Shown here: positions 53,705 through 62,642 of the stretch, piece by piece
How the letters are laid out: each line of letters begins with the position of its first letter
How positions within the stretch are numbered: the stretch's first letter is position 1
Source: Maribacter thermophilus
Lineage (GTDB): Bacteria; Bacteroidota; Bacteroidia; Flavobacteriales; Flavobacteriaceae
Length of the DNA stretch: 64,000 nucleotides
Assembly: GCF_001020565.1 (NCBI RefSeq)
Contig: NZ_LDAS01000001.1
Location: 162,402-226,401, forward strand
Direction: 5' to 3'
Notes under the pieces: generated by a model
The model's input: the letters and a program-made list of their open reading frames with translations, nothing else
What the model was told of the DNA's origin: nothing
The model's database searches: none
Made by a program: the position numbers and the translations under genes

Positions 53705-54799
53705 TTAATTTTTGGTGAAACTTATGCCTCCATAGTCGCTGTTTAGCGTAACCCTATTTCCACTTCCTGTGCTTCCATAGTATCCTTCGTAGCGTTTAGA
53801 GGAGGATTTTTCTATACTTATATTTATTTCAAAATCATCTTTTCCACTTACTCCCGCATAGCTGGTGGTAATATCAAAATCGAAATGATAATTAGGGTTG
53901 TATCCGATTTTGACGCCGGTATAATCGGTTCTGATAGAAACATTTCCTGCATCTTCTGCCAATTCGTTTATCCGTATAGATCCATAATCGGAAACAATGT
54001 CCACATTACCGTGTATTGTGCCCATTTTCACCGTAATGTAATCTCCGTTCCCTTTTACATTGTTTGCTTCTTCTACTTCCATTTTGCCATAGTCACTAGT
54101 GTACTCCAGGTTCCCCATTTTTCCCACTCGGGCATTGGTATAATCAGAGTTTATGATTAGGTTTCCTGCTTTTTCTATGGTAAAACCAGAATAGTCTGCC
54201 CTGATTTCTCCACTATTTATGTAAGCAATACTGGAATTGGAGGTATAATCGAAATTTAATTGATTGTTACGGCCTCTTAGTTCGCCAATTTCTAATCTGC
54301 CATAATCGCAACTTATTTTTGCGTGCCCATCTATGCGGTCCAAGATAATGTTGCCATAGTCATTGTCTAGATTTATACTGTTCTTAACGGGTAGTTTAAT
54401 GGTGTAGTTGATCTGCATGTTTACATTATTGTTGTTGCCCCAGTTCCAGCCCCAGCCACTTTTTCTGTTGTTGAAGATGGTTTCGGCGGAAACCATGCTT
54501 TTGCTGGCTTCGAACGATACTGAAATATCGTCTAGTTTTTGTTGTACCTTTTCTTCGTTGTTGCCATTGGTCTTTATATGTACCTCTATCATTACTCTAT
54601 TTTCGTTCCATGAGGTAATGGTAAGATTCCCATAATTGTTGTTTACTTTTAAAAGGGCATCCGAATTTACATCAAACTCTTTTTTGATCGTTTTTTCTTT
54701 GGTGTACTTGCCGCGAAGCTTGCCGTCGTGGGCCAAGATCAATCCCGGACTTAGTAATAGGATCAGTAGGCTATATTTAAATAGTAAAGTTTTCATCAT
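53705..54799 (-). CDS. Exported beta-repeat protein with DYG motifs (DUF4097-like)
   Basis: This 364-residue protein has a Sec signal peptide (MKTLLFKYSLLILLLSPGLI...). Its body repeats short strand-turn units around DY(G/S/T), for example NNNYGNLTITSWNENRVMI, DNDYGNIILDRIDGH, SCDYGRLEIGEL, SDYTNARVGKM and SDYGKMEVEEA. This is the pattern of DUF4097-like beta-helical proteins that fold as a stack. It overlaps the upstream anti-sigma-like gene by 23 bases. It probably sits on the outer surface and may be the regulated output of the sigma factor; that link is inferred from gene order. Confidence 0.82.
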   Translation of the reverse strand: MMKTLLFKYSLLILLLSPGLILAHDGKLRGKYTKEKTIKKEFDVNSDALLKVNNNYGNLTITSWNENRVMIEVHIKTNGNNEEKVQQKLDDISVSFEASKSMVSAETIFNNRKSGWGWNWGNNNNVNMQINYTIKLPVKNSINLDNDYGNIILDRIDGHAKISCDYGRLEIGELRGRNNQLNFDYTSNSSIAYINSGEIRADYSGFTIEKAGNLIINSDYTNARVGKMGNLEYTSDYGKMEVEEANNVKGNGDYITVKMGTIHGNVDIVSDYGSIRINELAEDAGNVSIRTDYTGVKIGYNPNYHFDFDITTSYAGVSGKDDFEINISIEKSSSKRYEGYYGSTGSGNRVTLNSDYGGISFTKN

Positions 54800-55340
54800 T
54801 ATAATTCTTTAGATTCTTAATTGTTTCGATTTGACCCAAAACATCATTTAATAAATCAATTCTTGTTTGAAAGTTGGTGATCATTGCACTTAAGATCAAT
54901 TTACTGTTACCACCATTTATCAGTTCTTTTTCTAAATTTTGATAGTCTGTCTCCAATGTTTTCAACTGTACCATGGTATCGGAAATGATTTTTTTTGTTT
55001 CCGGGGTCTCTTCGGCTTCCAGTTCCTTAACCTGTTCTTCTATTAAGCTTGCAAAATAGAATTGACTTTGGGCAACTTCGGGCGAAATCTGCGCTACTTG
55101 GTTTTCAAGGCTCGTATTTTTGTTCAGTTGGCCATATGCCAAACCAAGAAGTATGGTTATCGAAGCTGCAATGGACAATGGTTTCCAAAACCAAGATTTT
55201 TTCTTTGTTACGGTATTGGCCATTTCTCCTGTGCCGTTCAATTTTTCTATAAATCGCATTTGATGACCTTCGGCAGGTTCTTCCGTATCAAAGGCACCTT
55301 GCATGTTTTTAAATAGTTCTTCTAAATTGTCCTTTTCCAT
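54777..55340 (-). CDS. Anti-sigma-factor-like single-pass membrane protein
   Basis: This 187-residue protein has a cytoplasmic N-terminal part (MEKDNLEELFKNMQGAFDTE, EGHQMRFIEKLN), one membrane helix (FWKPLSIAASITILLGLAYG) and an extracytoplasmic helical tail (EQVKELEAEETPETKKIISD, YQNLEKELINGG). It directly follows the ECF sigma gene: its ATG shares one base with the sigma stop (TGATG). The layout is that of a membrane anti-sigma factor, but no canonical zinc motif is present. Confidence 0.82.
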   Translation of the reverse strand: MEKDNLEELFKNMQGAFDTEEPAEGHQMRFIEKLNGTGEMANTVTKKKSWFWKPLSIAASITILLGLAYGQLNKNTSLENQVAQISPEVAQSQFYFASLIEEQVKELEAEETPETKKIISDTMVQLKTLETDYQNLEKELINGGNSKLILSAMITNFQTRIDLLNDVLGQIETIKNLKNYNDENFTI

Positions 55341-55894
55341 CAATTAGCTGTTAACAATTGTTTTCTTAAACTTTCTTTTGCCCTAGAGATCGTAGTTCTG
55401 CAATTGGCATAACTCATATTCATTATAGCACATATTTCTTCATAGTCGTATCCTTCTATTAAATGTAAGGTCAAAGAAATTCTGTAATTATCTTTTAAGC
55501 GTTTCATGGTTTCCATCACTTTTTGAGCCTTTTGTTCCGTAAACACATGATCCGAAGTAATTTCATCATTATCTTCGACCTTGTACATTATATCATTTAG
55601 GGCAACTTCGTTTTTTTTCTGTTGCTTTTTGTAATGATAAATACTGTTGTTTATTACAATTCGCTTAAGCCAGGCGCCAAAAGTTACTTCACCTTTGAAC
55701 GTATGCAGTTTCGTAAACGCGTTTAAAAACGATTCTTGCATAATGTCTTCGGCTTCCGCACTATCTTTTACAATACGCAAAGCCGTGTTGTACATAGCTT
55801 TGTAGTACCTATTGTAAACCTCTAGTTGCGCACTTTGCTTACCTTCCATGCACGATTGCAATAATGCATCAATATGTACTTTTCTTTGGCTCAA
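55340..55894 (-). CDS. ECF RNA polymerase sigma factor heading the beta-repeat cassette
   Basis: This 184-residue ECF sigma factor has region 2 (YYKAMYNTALRIVKDSAEAE, IMQESFLNAFTKL) and region 4 (IEGYDYEEICAIMNMSYANC, TISRAKESLRKQL). The start is TTG at 55894: the residues from MSQRKVHIDALL onward match this sigma group, and a stop lies six codons upstream. The nearest internal ATG (55849) would cut into the conserved N-terminus. It starts a four-gene unit with coupling to the anti-sigma gene. I could not pick out the promoter. Confidence 0.92.
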   Translation of the reverse strand: MSQRKVHIDALLQSCMEGKQSAQLEVYNRYYKAMYNTALRIVKDSAEAEDIMQESFLNAFTKLHTFKGEVTFGAWLKRIVINNSIYHYKKQQKKNEVALNDIMYKVEDNDEITSDHVFTEQKAQKVMETMKRLKDNYRISLTLHLIEGYDYEEICAIMNMSYANCRTTISRAKESLRKQLLTAN

Positions 55895-56018
55895 AAAAGT
55901 GATTGGTTTGTCTTATAGATGATTCAATTTACGCTTTGTTACAGTTTGGGAGAAAAGATTTTATAAATTCAGCTAATAATTACACGGAAATCAATCTGAA
56001 CAGTAAAACAAAAGGGAG

Positions 56019-56591
56019 GTGACGGAAAAAGAAAAAATGTTAAGAGGTGAGTATTACAACTCTAGGGATACGGAGTTGTTGGCAATGTATCATAATGCCA
56101 GAAGGTTGTTAAAGGAGTACAATAATCTAGATTCTGATCAGGGCGAAGAAAGAGAAAGAATACTGTCGGATCTTTTTGGTAAGAAAGGTTCTGGTGTATG
56201 GGTGGAAATTCCTTTTTTCTGTGATTATGGTACAAATATCCATATAGGGGAAAACACCTTTGTGAATACCAATTGTATGTTTTTGGACAATAATAGAATA
56301 ACTATTGGCAAAAATGGACTTATTGCGCCTTATGTACAGATATATACGGCATCGCATCCATTAAAGGCATCAGAAAGAATAGTGGAAAAGGACGGTGGGT
56401 CGGCTTATTTGACCTCTAGCAAACCTGTTGTTATAGGTGATAATGTTTGGATCGGTGGCAATGCGATTATTTGTCCGGGTGTTACCATAGGCGATAATGT
56501 TACCATAGGGTCAGGTAGTGTGGTGGTCAAAGATCTGCCGGACAATGTGCTCGCCATGGGAAACCCATGTAAAGTGGTTCGTAATATATAA
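56019..56591 (+). CDS. Sugar O-acetyltransferase, maltose acetyltransferase type
   Basis: This 190-residue left-handed beta-helix enzyme transfers acetyl from acetyl-CoA to a sugar. The N-terminal substrate region TEKEKMLRGEYYNSRD and the hexapeptide repeats (FCDYGTNIHIGENTFVNTNC, VIGDNVWIGGNAIICPGVTI) match the Maa/LacA/NodL group, with the active His in YTASHPLK. The start is GTG at 56019, because a stop lies 15 bases upstream and the family begins TEKEKM; the next ATG is at 56037. The GTG is the end of a purine-rich GGGAGG stretch, so the start and SD-like sequence overlap. Confidence 0.9.
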   Translation: MTEKEKMLRGEYYNSRDTELLAMYHNARRLLKEYNNLDSDQGEERERILSDLFGKKGSGVWVEIPFFCDYGTNIHIGENTFVNTNCMFLDNNRITIGKNGLIAPYVQIYTASHPLKASERIVEKDGGSAYLTSSKPVVIGDNVWIGGNAIICPGVTIGDNVTIGSGSVVVKDLPDNVLAMGNPCKVVRNI

Positions 56592-56730
56592 AGGTAATAG
56601 AGTTGTGTTGTTATAGCAAAGCCAAGTAGTTTGTATGAAAGAAAGAGAAAAATAACTATTTAAGGCCGTTTTTAATGAATGGCACAAGAATTGAAATAAT
56701 CATGTAGAGGTAAGGTGATAAATCTTGCTT

Positions 56731-56763
56731 AACCCTGTAGACAAGGTCTTTCTAGGGTTTTTT
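56731..56763 (+). terminator. Hairpin with T run upstream of lon (terminator or attenuator)
   Basis: AACCCT (56731-56736) pairs with AGGGTT (56754-56759) around an inner AGAC/GTCT stem, followed by a T run. It lies 140 bases after the acetyltransferase stop and 57 bases before lon, so it could end the upstream transcript or act in the lon leader. Confidence 0.5.
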
Positions 56764-56815
56764 AATATTTAACAATTAAATGTTTCTGTTAGTTTAATGA
56801 CAGAATGACCGATAT

Positions 56816-59272
56816 ATGAGTATGGGAGATTCTAAATTTTCAAATTTTGACAATATGTCCTTACAAGGAATTGATGAGGAGTCCGAGTTAATACCGTTAC
56901 TTACGGCAGAAGACGAGGAGCAAATGAACAGTGAGCAGTTGCCAGAGACCCTGCCAATTTTGCCTTTAAGGAATACTGTATTGTTTCCGGGGGTTGTAAT
57001 ACCTATCACAGCCGGAAGGGATAAGTCTATTCAATTGATAAAGGATGCCAATAATGGCAGTAAGGTAATCGGAGTAGTTTCTCAAAAAGATGAGCAAACC
57101 GAGAATCCTGATGTAAACGATATAAATACCTTGGGTACGGTGGCCAGAATTTTAAGGGTATTACAAATGCCCGATGGTAATACTACGGTGATCATTCAAG
57201 GTAAAAAACGATTTGAAATCGCCGAGGTGCTTACCAAAAAACCGTATTTGACGGCAACGATCCGTGAGACGGAAGAGGTTAGGCCCGACAGGAACAATAA
57301 GGAGTTTTTGGCCATAATAGAGTCTATCAAGGATTTATCTTTAAAAATAATCAAAGACAATCCGAATATACCGAGCGAGGCGTCTTTCGCCATCAAGAAT
57401 ATTCAGAGCGATTCTTTCTTGATCAACTTTGTTTCTTCGAACCTAAACCTTGGGGTAAAAGAAAAACAGGCACTTTTAGAAATTGGCGATCTGCAAGAAA
57501 GAGCCTTGGCTACATTAAAGTATATGAACGTGGAGCTTCAAAAGCTGGAGCTCAAGAACGATATACAGTCAAAGGTAAGAAGTGACCTGGACCAGCAACA
57601 GCGAGAGTATTTTCTTCATCAGCAAATGAAGACCATACAAGAAGAGTTGGGCGGTGTTTCCTACGATGAGGAGTTTGAGGAAATGCGAGAAAGAGCCAAA
57701 AAGAAAAAATGGGGTAAAAAGGTCAAGGAGCATTTTGATAAGGAGCTTGCGAAAATGCAGCGCATGAACCCTCAAGTAGCCGAGTATTCTATACAAAGAA
57801 ACTATTTGGACCTATTGCTAGACCTGCCTTGGAACGAATATTCCAAAGATAAGTTCGATTTAAAAAGAGCGCAACGCATTCTAGACCGTGATCATTATGG
57901 TCTAGAGGACGTTAAGCAGCGAATAATAGAATATTTAGCCGTTCTAAAATTAAGAAATGACATGAAATCGCCTATTTTGTGTTTGTACGGACCTCCAGGG
58001 GTTGGTAAGACTTCTTTGGGTAAATCCATTGCAGAGGCCTTGGGTAGAGAGTATGTACGTATGTCTTTAGGTGGTCTGCGGGACGAAGCCGAAATTCGTG
58101 GTCATAGAAAAACATATATAGGGGCCATGCCGGGTAGAATTATTCAAAGCATCAAGAAAGCCGGTACCTCTAATCCTGTTTTTATTTTGGATGAGATAGA
58201 CAAGTTGTCAAACAGTAGCCAAGGCGATCCATCTTCTGCAATGTTAGAGGTATTGGATCCAGAGCAGAACAACGATTTCTACGATAACTTTTTAGAAATG
58301 GGCTATGACCTTTCTAAGGTAATGTTCGTGGCTACCGCCAATAATTTGGGAGACATTCAGCCAGCATTGAGGGATCGTATGGAAATTATAAATGTAAATG
58401 GTTATACGATCGAAGAAAAAGTGGAGATAGCCAAAAAGCATTTGTTGCCAAAGCAATTGGCGGAACACGGTTTGGATGCTTCGCATTTAAAGATTGGTAA
58501 ACCGCAGTTAGAGAAAATTGTCGAAGGCTATACGAGAGAATCCGGTGTTCGTTCTTTGGAGAAACAAATTGCAAAGATGGTGCGTTATGCGGCCAAATCC
58601 ATTGCGACCGAAGAAGATTATGACGTTAAGGTCAGCAACGAAGATATTATTAAGGTACTGGGGCCACCAAAAATGGAACGTACCAAATATGAAAACAATG
58701 AAGTTGCCGGCGTGGTAACCGGTTTGGCCTGGACCAGTGTTGGGGGAGACATTTTATTTATAGAGTCTATACTGTCAAAAGGAAAAGGTAATTTGAGTAT
58801 TACCGGAAACTTGGGCAAGGTGATGAAAGAGTCTGCCACGATTGCAATGGAGTATATAAAATCGAATGCCGAAAGATTTGGGATCGATCCAGAGGTTTTT
58901 GACAAGTATAATGTGCATATTCACGTGCCCGAGGGGGCAACGCCGAAAGATGGTCCGAGTGCAGGTATAACCATGTTAACATCTTTGGTGTCATTGTTTA
59001 CCCAAAAGAGGGTAAAGAAAAGTTTGGCCATGACTGGGGAAATTACCTTAAGGGGCAAAGTGTTGCCCGTAGGTGGTATTAAAGAGAAGATTTTGGCGGC
59101 CAAAAGGGCAAGGATTAAAGAAATTATCCTATGTGCCGATAATGAAAGGGATATTAAGGAGATTAAAGAATCATATTTAAAAGGCCTTACCTTTCATTAT
59201 GTAAAAGAAATGTACGAGGTGATAGATATTGCCTTGACCGATCAAGATGTTAAGAATGCAAAGAAGCTATAA
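56816..59272 (+). CDS. lon: ATP-dependent protease Lon
   Basis: This 818-residue serine protease degrades damaged and regulatory proteins in the cytosol. The N-terminal substrate-binding domain is at about residues 45-245 ([20 protein letters not shown]). The AAA+ domain has the Walker [17 protein letters not shown] and the Walker [15 protein letters not shown]. The protease domain has the catalytic Ser in [16 protein letters not shown] and the Lys in [13 protein letters not shown]. The length is normal for Bacteroidota Lon. cmk follows after 27 bases, so the two are probably co-transcribed. Confidence 0.97.
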   Translation: MSMGDSKFSNFDNMSLQGIDEESELIPLLTAEDEEQMNSEQLPETLPILPLRNTVLFPGVVIPITAGRDKSIQLIKDANNGSKVIGVVSQKDEQTENPDVNDINTLGTVARILRVLQMPDGNTTVIIQGKKRFEIAEVLTKKPYLTATIRETEEVRPDRNNKEFLAIIESIKDLSLKIIKDNPNIPSEASFAIKNIQSDSFLINFVSSNLNLGVKEKQALLEIGDLQERALATLKYMNVELQKLELKNDIQSKVRSDLDQQQREYFLHQQMKTIQEELGGVSYDEEFEEMRERAKKKKWGKKVKEHFDKELAKMQRMNPQVAEYSIQRNYLDLLLDLPWNEYSKDKFDLKRAQRILDRDHYGLEDVKQRIIEYLAVLKLRNDMKSPILCLYGPPGVGKTSLGKSIAEALGREYVRMSLGGLRDEAEIRGHRKTYIGAMPGRIIQSIKKAGTSNPVFILDEIDKLSNSSQGDPSSAMLEVLDPEQNNDFYDNFLEMGYDLSKVMFVATANNLGDIQPALRDRMEIINVNGYTIEEKVEIAKKHLLPKQLAEHGLDASHLKIGKPQLEKIVEGYTRESGVRSLEKQIAKMVRYAAKSIATEEDYDVKVSNEDIIKVLGPPKMERTKYENNEVAGVVTGLAWTSVGGDILFIESILSKGKGNLSITGNLGKVMKESATIAMEYIKSNAERFGIDPEVFDKYNVHIHVPEGATPKDGPSAGITMLTSLVSLFTQKRVKKSLAMTGEITLRGKVLPVGGIKEKILAAKRARIKEIILCADNERDIKEIKESYLKGLTFHYVKEMYEVIDIALTDQDVKNAKKL

Positions 59273-59299
59273 CAATGGTTTTCTTGTTACCTTTATAAT

Positions 59300-59989
59300 A
59301 TGAAAAAGATTACTATAGCGATCGACGGATTTTCGTCTACCGGAAAAAGTACTTTGGCCAAGCAATTGGCCAAAGAGCTTGAATATATTTATGTAGATAC
59401 AGGCGCTATGTACAGGGCGGTTACGTTGTATGCTATGGAAAATGGTATGGTCACCGAAAAGGGCATAGATAAAGAAGCGTTGATTGCGGCACTCGATGAT
59501 ATAGAACTAAAATTTGTTTTTAATCCGAATGTTGGTTTTGCCGAAATGTATTTGAACGGTAAAAATGTGGAAAAACAGATAAGAAGTTTAGAGGTGTCCA
59601 GAAATGTTTCTCCTATCTCGGAAGTGAGAGAGGTGCGGTCCAAGTTGGTTGCCCTTCAGCAAGAAATGGGAAAGGAGAAAGGTATTGTTATGGACGGTAG
59701 GGATATCGGAACGGTAGTTTTTCCAGATGCCGAGCTTAAGGTTTTTATGACGGCTTCTCCTGAAAAAAGAGCAGTGCGCAGGTATAAGGAACTGTTGGAT
59801 AGGGGAGAGGATGTTAACTATGAAGACATTCTTGAGAATGTACAAAAAAGGGACTATATAGACTCTCATAGAGAGGTTTCTCCGCTTACCAAGGCAAAAG
59901 ATGCTATAGAATTTGACAATAGTGATCTTGGGTTGGTGCAACAATTTGAAAGAATATATGAGCATGCCCTAAGGATCATTAATAACTAG
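59300..59989 (+). CDS. cmk: Cytidylate kinase
   Basis: It phosphorylates CMP and dCMP with ATP. This 229-residue protein has the P-loop IAIDGFSSTGKSTLAK, the substrate region YVDTGAMYRAVTLYAM and the lid/core segment VMDGRDIGTVVFPDAELKVF. The LID region is the short form plus basic KRDYIDSHREVSPL. It follows lon closely and ends at a strong terminator. Confidence 0.96.
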   Translation: MKKITIAIDGFSSTGKSTLAKQLAKELEYIYVDTGAMYRAVTLYAMENGMVTEKGIDKEALIAALDDIELKFVFNPNVGFAEMYLNGKNVEKQIRSLEVSRNVSPISEVREVRSKLVALQQEMGKEKGIVMDGRDIGTVVFPDAELKVFMTASPEKRAVRRYKELLDRGEDVNYEDILENVQKRDYIDSHREVSPLTKAKDAIEFDNSDLGLVQQFERIYEHALRIINN

Positions 59990-59991
59990 AT

Positions 59992-60027
59992 AAAAAAAAC
60001 CGTTAGTTAGACTAACGGTTTTTTTTA
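59992..60027. terminator. Bidirectional terminator after cmk
   Basis: A 14-bp perfect stem ending in the arms CCGTTAGT / ACTAACGG is flanked by an A run on the left and a T run on the right, with loop TAG (60008-60010). It serves the convergent cmk and LysM genes. Confidence 0.92.
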
Positions 60028-60042
60028 TGCTTTAAGACTGTC

Positions 60043-60423
60043 TTATAATTTTGGTATTACCAATACCTGATCAGGATGAATAACATCCGGATTGCTCAAT
60101 ATATTGGTGTTCGCAGAAAATATTTCTTTGTACTTCATAGGGTCGCCATAGTAATGTTTGGCTATTTTACTTAGAGACTCGCCGCTTTTTACGGTGTGTC
60201 TGTGATAAACAGAATCATCGCTTACCGTAATATTGGCCTTTATATCAGAAGGATGCTCTCCTCCAATTTCCTTTATTTTGTCCCATAAGATATCTTTTTC
60301 ATACGGGGTATTGGCTTCGCCTTTTACTTTTAGGGTATTGCCCTCTACGGTAACATTACCGTCTTTGATGCCTAATTTTTCACCAAGATCCAATACCGGT
60401 TGATATTTCGCTTTTACGCTCAT
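60043..60423 (-). CDS. BON-like/LysM protein (Kbp/YgaU-like)
   Basis: This 126-residue protein has an N-terminal region resembling BON (LGEKLGIKDGNVTVEGNTLK) and a C-terminal LysM domain (HTVKSGESLSKIAKHYYGDP, IHPDQVLVIPKL). No signal peptide is present. This order and size resemble E. coli Kbp (YgaU), a cytoplasmic potassium-binding protein of 149 residues. A potassium role is only inferred. It lies alone between cmk and rpsA and is transcribed away from rpsA. Confidence 0.85.
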   Translation of the reverse strand: MSVKAKYQPVLDLGEKLGIKDGNVTVEGNTLKVKGEANTPYEKDILWDKIKEIGGEHPSDIKANITVSDDSVYHRHTVKSGESLSKIAKHYYGDPMKYKEIFSANTNILSNPDVIHPDQVLVIPKL

Positions 60424-60537
60424 GATAAATTTAATTTAATGGTTAATATTTGAGTCCGTAAGGTAACAATAATTGGTCTATTTTGGGGCAAAAAACCGAA
60501 AATTACCAAAGGCACGTATAATGGTAGGGGTAACTAG

Positions 60538-60568
60538 TTGTGTGTTAATTAATTTAATTGTATTTTTG
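60538..60568 (+). promoter_or_regulatory. rpsA promoter
   Basis: TTG at 60538-60540, a 20-base spacer and an exact TAnnTTTG (TATTTTTG) at 60561-60568. The transcript would begin near 60573, giving a leader of about 118 bases. Confidence 0.65.
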
Positions 60569-60588
60569 CACACCTTTTTTCGCAAGCA

Positions 60589-60659
60589 TATCAAGAGAAA
60601 TTAGGGGAGTTAAAATCATAATAATAATAGCTTTCATACTTATTGCTTAATTCTTGATA
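60589..60659 (+). promoter_or_regulatory. rpsA leader with long-range pairing
   Basis: TATCAAGA (60589-60596) is complementary to TCTTGATA (60652-60659), enclosing a 55-base AU-rich loop in the 5' leader of rpsA. Long leaders of ribosomal protein genes often carry autoregulation; here that is inferred, not shown. Confidence 0.45.
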
Positions 60660-60690
60660 AGGTTATGAAATACAAATTTTAAATCAGCAA

Positions 60691-62532
60691 ATGGCTGAAG
60701 AAAAAACAACTGCTGAAGTAGAAGAAACTACAGAAGCTACTACACAAAAAGCTGCTACGGAAACCCCAAAGCAGGACCCACAAGAGTTTTTAGAAAATTT
60801 TGATTGGGAAAAGTACGAGCAAGGAATCGAAAGAGTCGATGATTCCAAGCTTAAGGAATTCGAAGAATTGGTTGCCGAAAATTTCGTTGATACTGCCGAT
60901 GAGGAAGTAGTCGAAGGTACGGTAGTTTATTTAACGGACAGAGAGGCAATTATTGATATAAATGCTAAGTCTGAAGGTGTTATTTCATTGAACGAGTTTC
61001 GTTACAACCCAAATTTGAAGGTTGGCGATAAAGTAGAGGTTCTAATTGATATTCGCGAAGATAAGAGCGGTCAGTTAGTGTTGTCTCATAGAAAAGCTCG
61101 TACCATTATGGCTTGGGATCGTGTAAACGCTGCCCATGACAAAGAAGAAATCGTATCTGGTTTTGTTAAATGTAGAACCAAAGGAGGTATGATCGTTGAT
61201 GTTTTCGGAATAGAGGCTTTCTTGCCAGGTTCTCAGATCGACGTGAAGCCAATTCGTGACTATGATCAGTATGTGAACAAGACAATGGAATTTAAGGTGG
61301 TGAAAATCAACCATGAATTTAAAAACGTTGTCGTATCTCACAAAGCATTGATCGAAGCGGATATCGAAGAGCAGAAAAAAGAGATCATTAGCCAGTTGGA
61401 GAAAGGGCAAGTATTGGAAGGTGTTGTTAAGAACATTACTTCTTACGGTGTCTTTATCGACCTTGGTGGTGTTGATGGTCTTGTACATATTACCGACCTT
61501 TCTTGGAGCAGGATCAACCACCCGAACGAGGTTGTTGAACTAGACCAAAAACTGAATGTTGTAATTCTTGATTTTGACGAAAATAAATCTAGAATTCAAT
61601 TAGGTCTTAAACAATTGGAGAAACATCCTTGGGAAGCACTAAGCGATGATATCAAAGTAGGTGACAAGGTAAAAGGTAAAGTAGTCGTTATTGCTGATTA
61701 CGGTGCGTTTATAGAAGTTGTTGAAGGTGTTGAAGGACTAATTCACGTTTCTGAAATGTCATGGTCTACACACTTGCGTTCTGCACAAGATTTCGTAAAA
61801 GTTGGCGATGAGGTAGAAGCAGTAGTATTGACCTTGGATAGGGAAGATCGTAAAATGTCTTTAGGTATCAAACAATTGACACCAGACCCATGGACCGATA
61901 TTACTACTAAATACCCTGTTGGATCTAGACACAAAGGTATCGTTCGTAACTTTACAAACTTCGGTGTTTTTGTAGAGTTGGAAGAAGGTATCGATGGTCT
62001 TATTTATATTTCAGATCTTTCTTGGACCAAGAAAATCAAGCATCCTTCTGAATTCACCAATGTAGGTGATACACTAGAGGTTGAGGTATTGGAGTTGGAT
62101 GTTGAAGGACGTAAGTTAAGCTTGGGTCACAAACAAACAACAGAAAATCCTTGGGATAAATATGAGACTGAGTTTGCTGTAGGAACCGTTCATACTGCTA
62201 CTATATCAGATGTAGTGGACAAAGGTGCAACTATTGAATTTAACGAGGATATTACTGCATTTATTCCACAGCGCCACTTGGAAAAAGAAGATGGTAAAAA
62301 ACTAGGAAAAGGCGATGAGGCCGAATTCAAGATCATTGAGTTCAATAAAGACTTCAAACGTGTTGTAGCTAGTCATACGGCTATCTTTAGGGAAGAAGAG
62401 CAACGTAACGTAAAAGCTGCCGCTAAAAGACAGGCCGCTGCATCTGAGGAAGCTAAGCCAACTTTAGGTGATGCCAACGATGCCTTACAAGCGTTGAAAG
62501 ATAAAATGGAAGCCGATTCTAAAAAGAAATAA
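60691..62532 (+). CDS. rpsA: 30S ribosomal protein S1
   Basis: It binds mRNA on the small ribosomal subunit. This 613-residue protein has six S1 domains (about residues 70-140, 150-220, 235-310, 322-398, 408-483 and 493-565) preceded by an acidic Thr/Glu-rich extension of about 65 residues. The classical motifs are GVVKNITSYGVFIDLGGVDG and GKVVVIADYGAFIEVVEGVE. The length exceeds the 557 residues of E. coli S1, mainly in the acidic N-terminus and a Lys-rich tail. It is a single gene with a long leader. Confidence 0.97.
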   Translation: MAEEKTTAEVEETTEATTQKAATETPKQDPQEFLENFDWEKYEQGIERVDDSKLKEFEELVAENFVDTADEEVVEGTVVYLTDREAIIDINAKSEGVISLNEFRYNPNLKVGDKVEVLIDIREDKSGQLVLSHRKARTIMAWDRVNAAHDKEEIVSGFVKCRTKGGMIVDVFGIEAFLPGSQIDVKPIRDYDQYVNKTMEFKVVKINHEFKNVVVSHKALIEADIEEQKKEIISQLEKGQVLEGVVKNITSYGVFIDLGGVDGLVHITDLSWSRINHPNEVVELDQKLNVVILDFDENKSRIQLGLKQLEKHPWEALSDDIKVGDKVKGKVVVIADYGAFIEVVEGVEGLIHVSEMSWSTHLRSAQDFVKVGDEVEAVVLTLDREDRKMSLGIKQLTPDPWTDITTKYPVGSRHKGIVRNFTNFGVFVELEEGIDGLIYISDLSWTKKIKHPSEFTNVGDTLEVEVLELDVEGRKLSLGHKQTTENPWDKYETEFAVGTVHTATISDVVDKGATIEFNEDITAFIPQRHLEKEDGKKLGKGDEAEFKIIEFNKDFKRVVASHTAIFREEEQRNVKAAAKRQAAASEEAKPTLGDANDALQALKDKMEADSKKK

Positions 62533-62559
62533 GGTTTTTATTTAGTATCTTGATAATAC

Positions 62560-62596
62560 AAAAAGCCCGAACAATTATTTGTTCGGGCTTTTTTTG
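62560..62596. terminator. Bidirectional terminator after rpsA
   Basis: A 14-bp perfect stem AAAAGCCCGAACAA / TTGTTCGGGCTTTT (62561-62574, 62579-62592) is followed by a T run on the plus strand and, on the minus strand, by T from the A run. It also serves the convergent 62643 gene. Confidence 0.92.
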
Positions 62597-62642
62597 TGAC
62601 CTAATAACAATAAATAATTGTCTTCTATAGATAATTATATCT

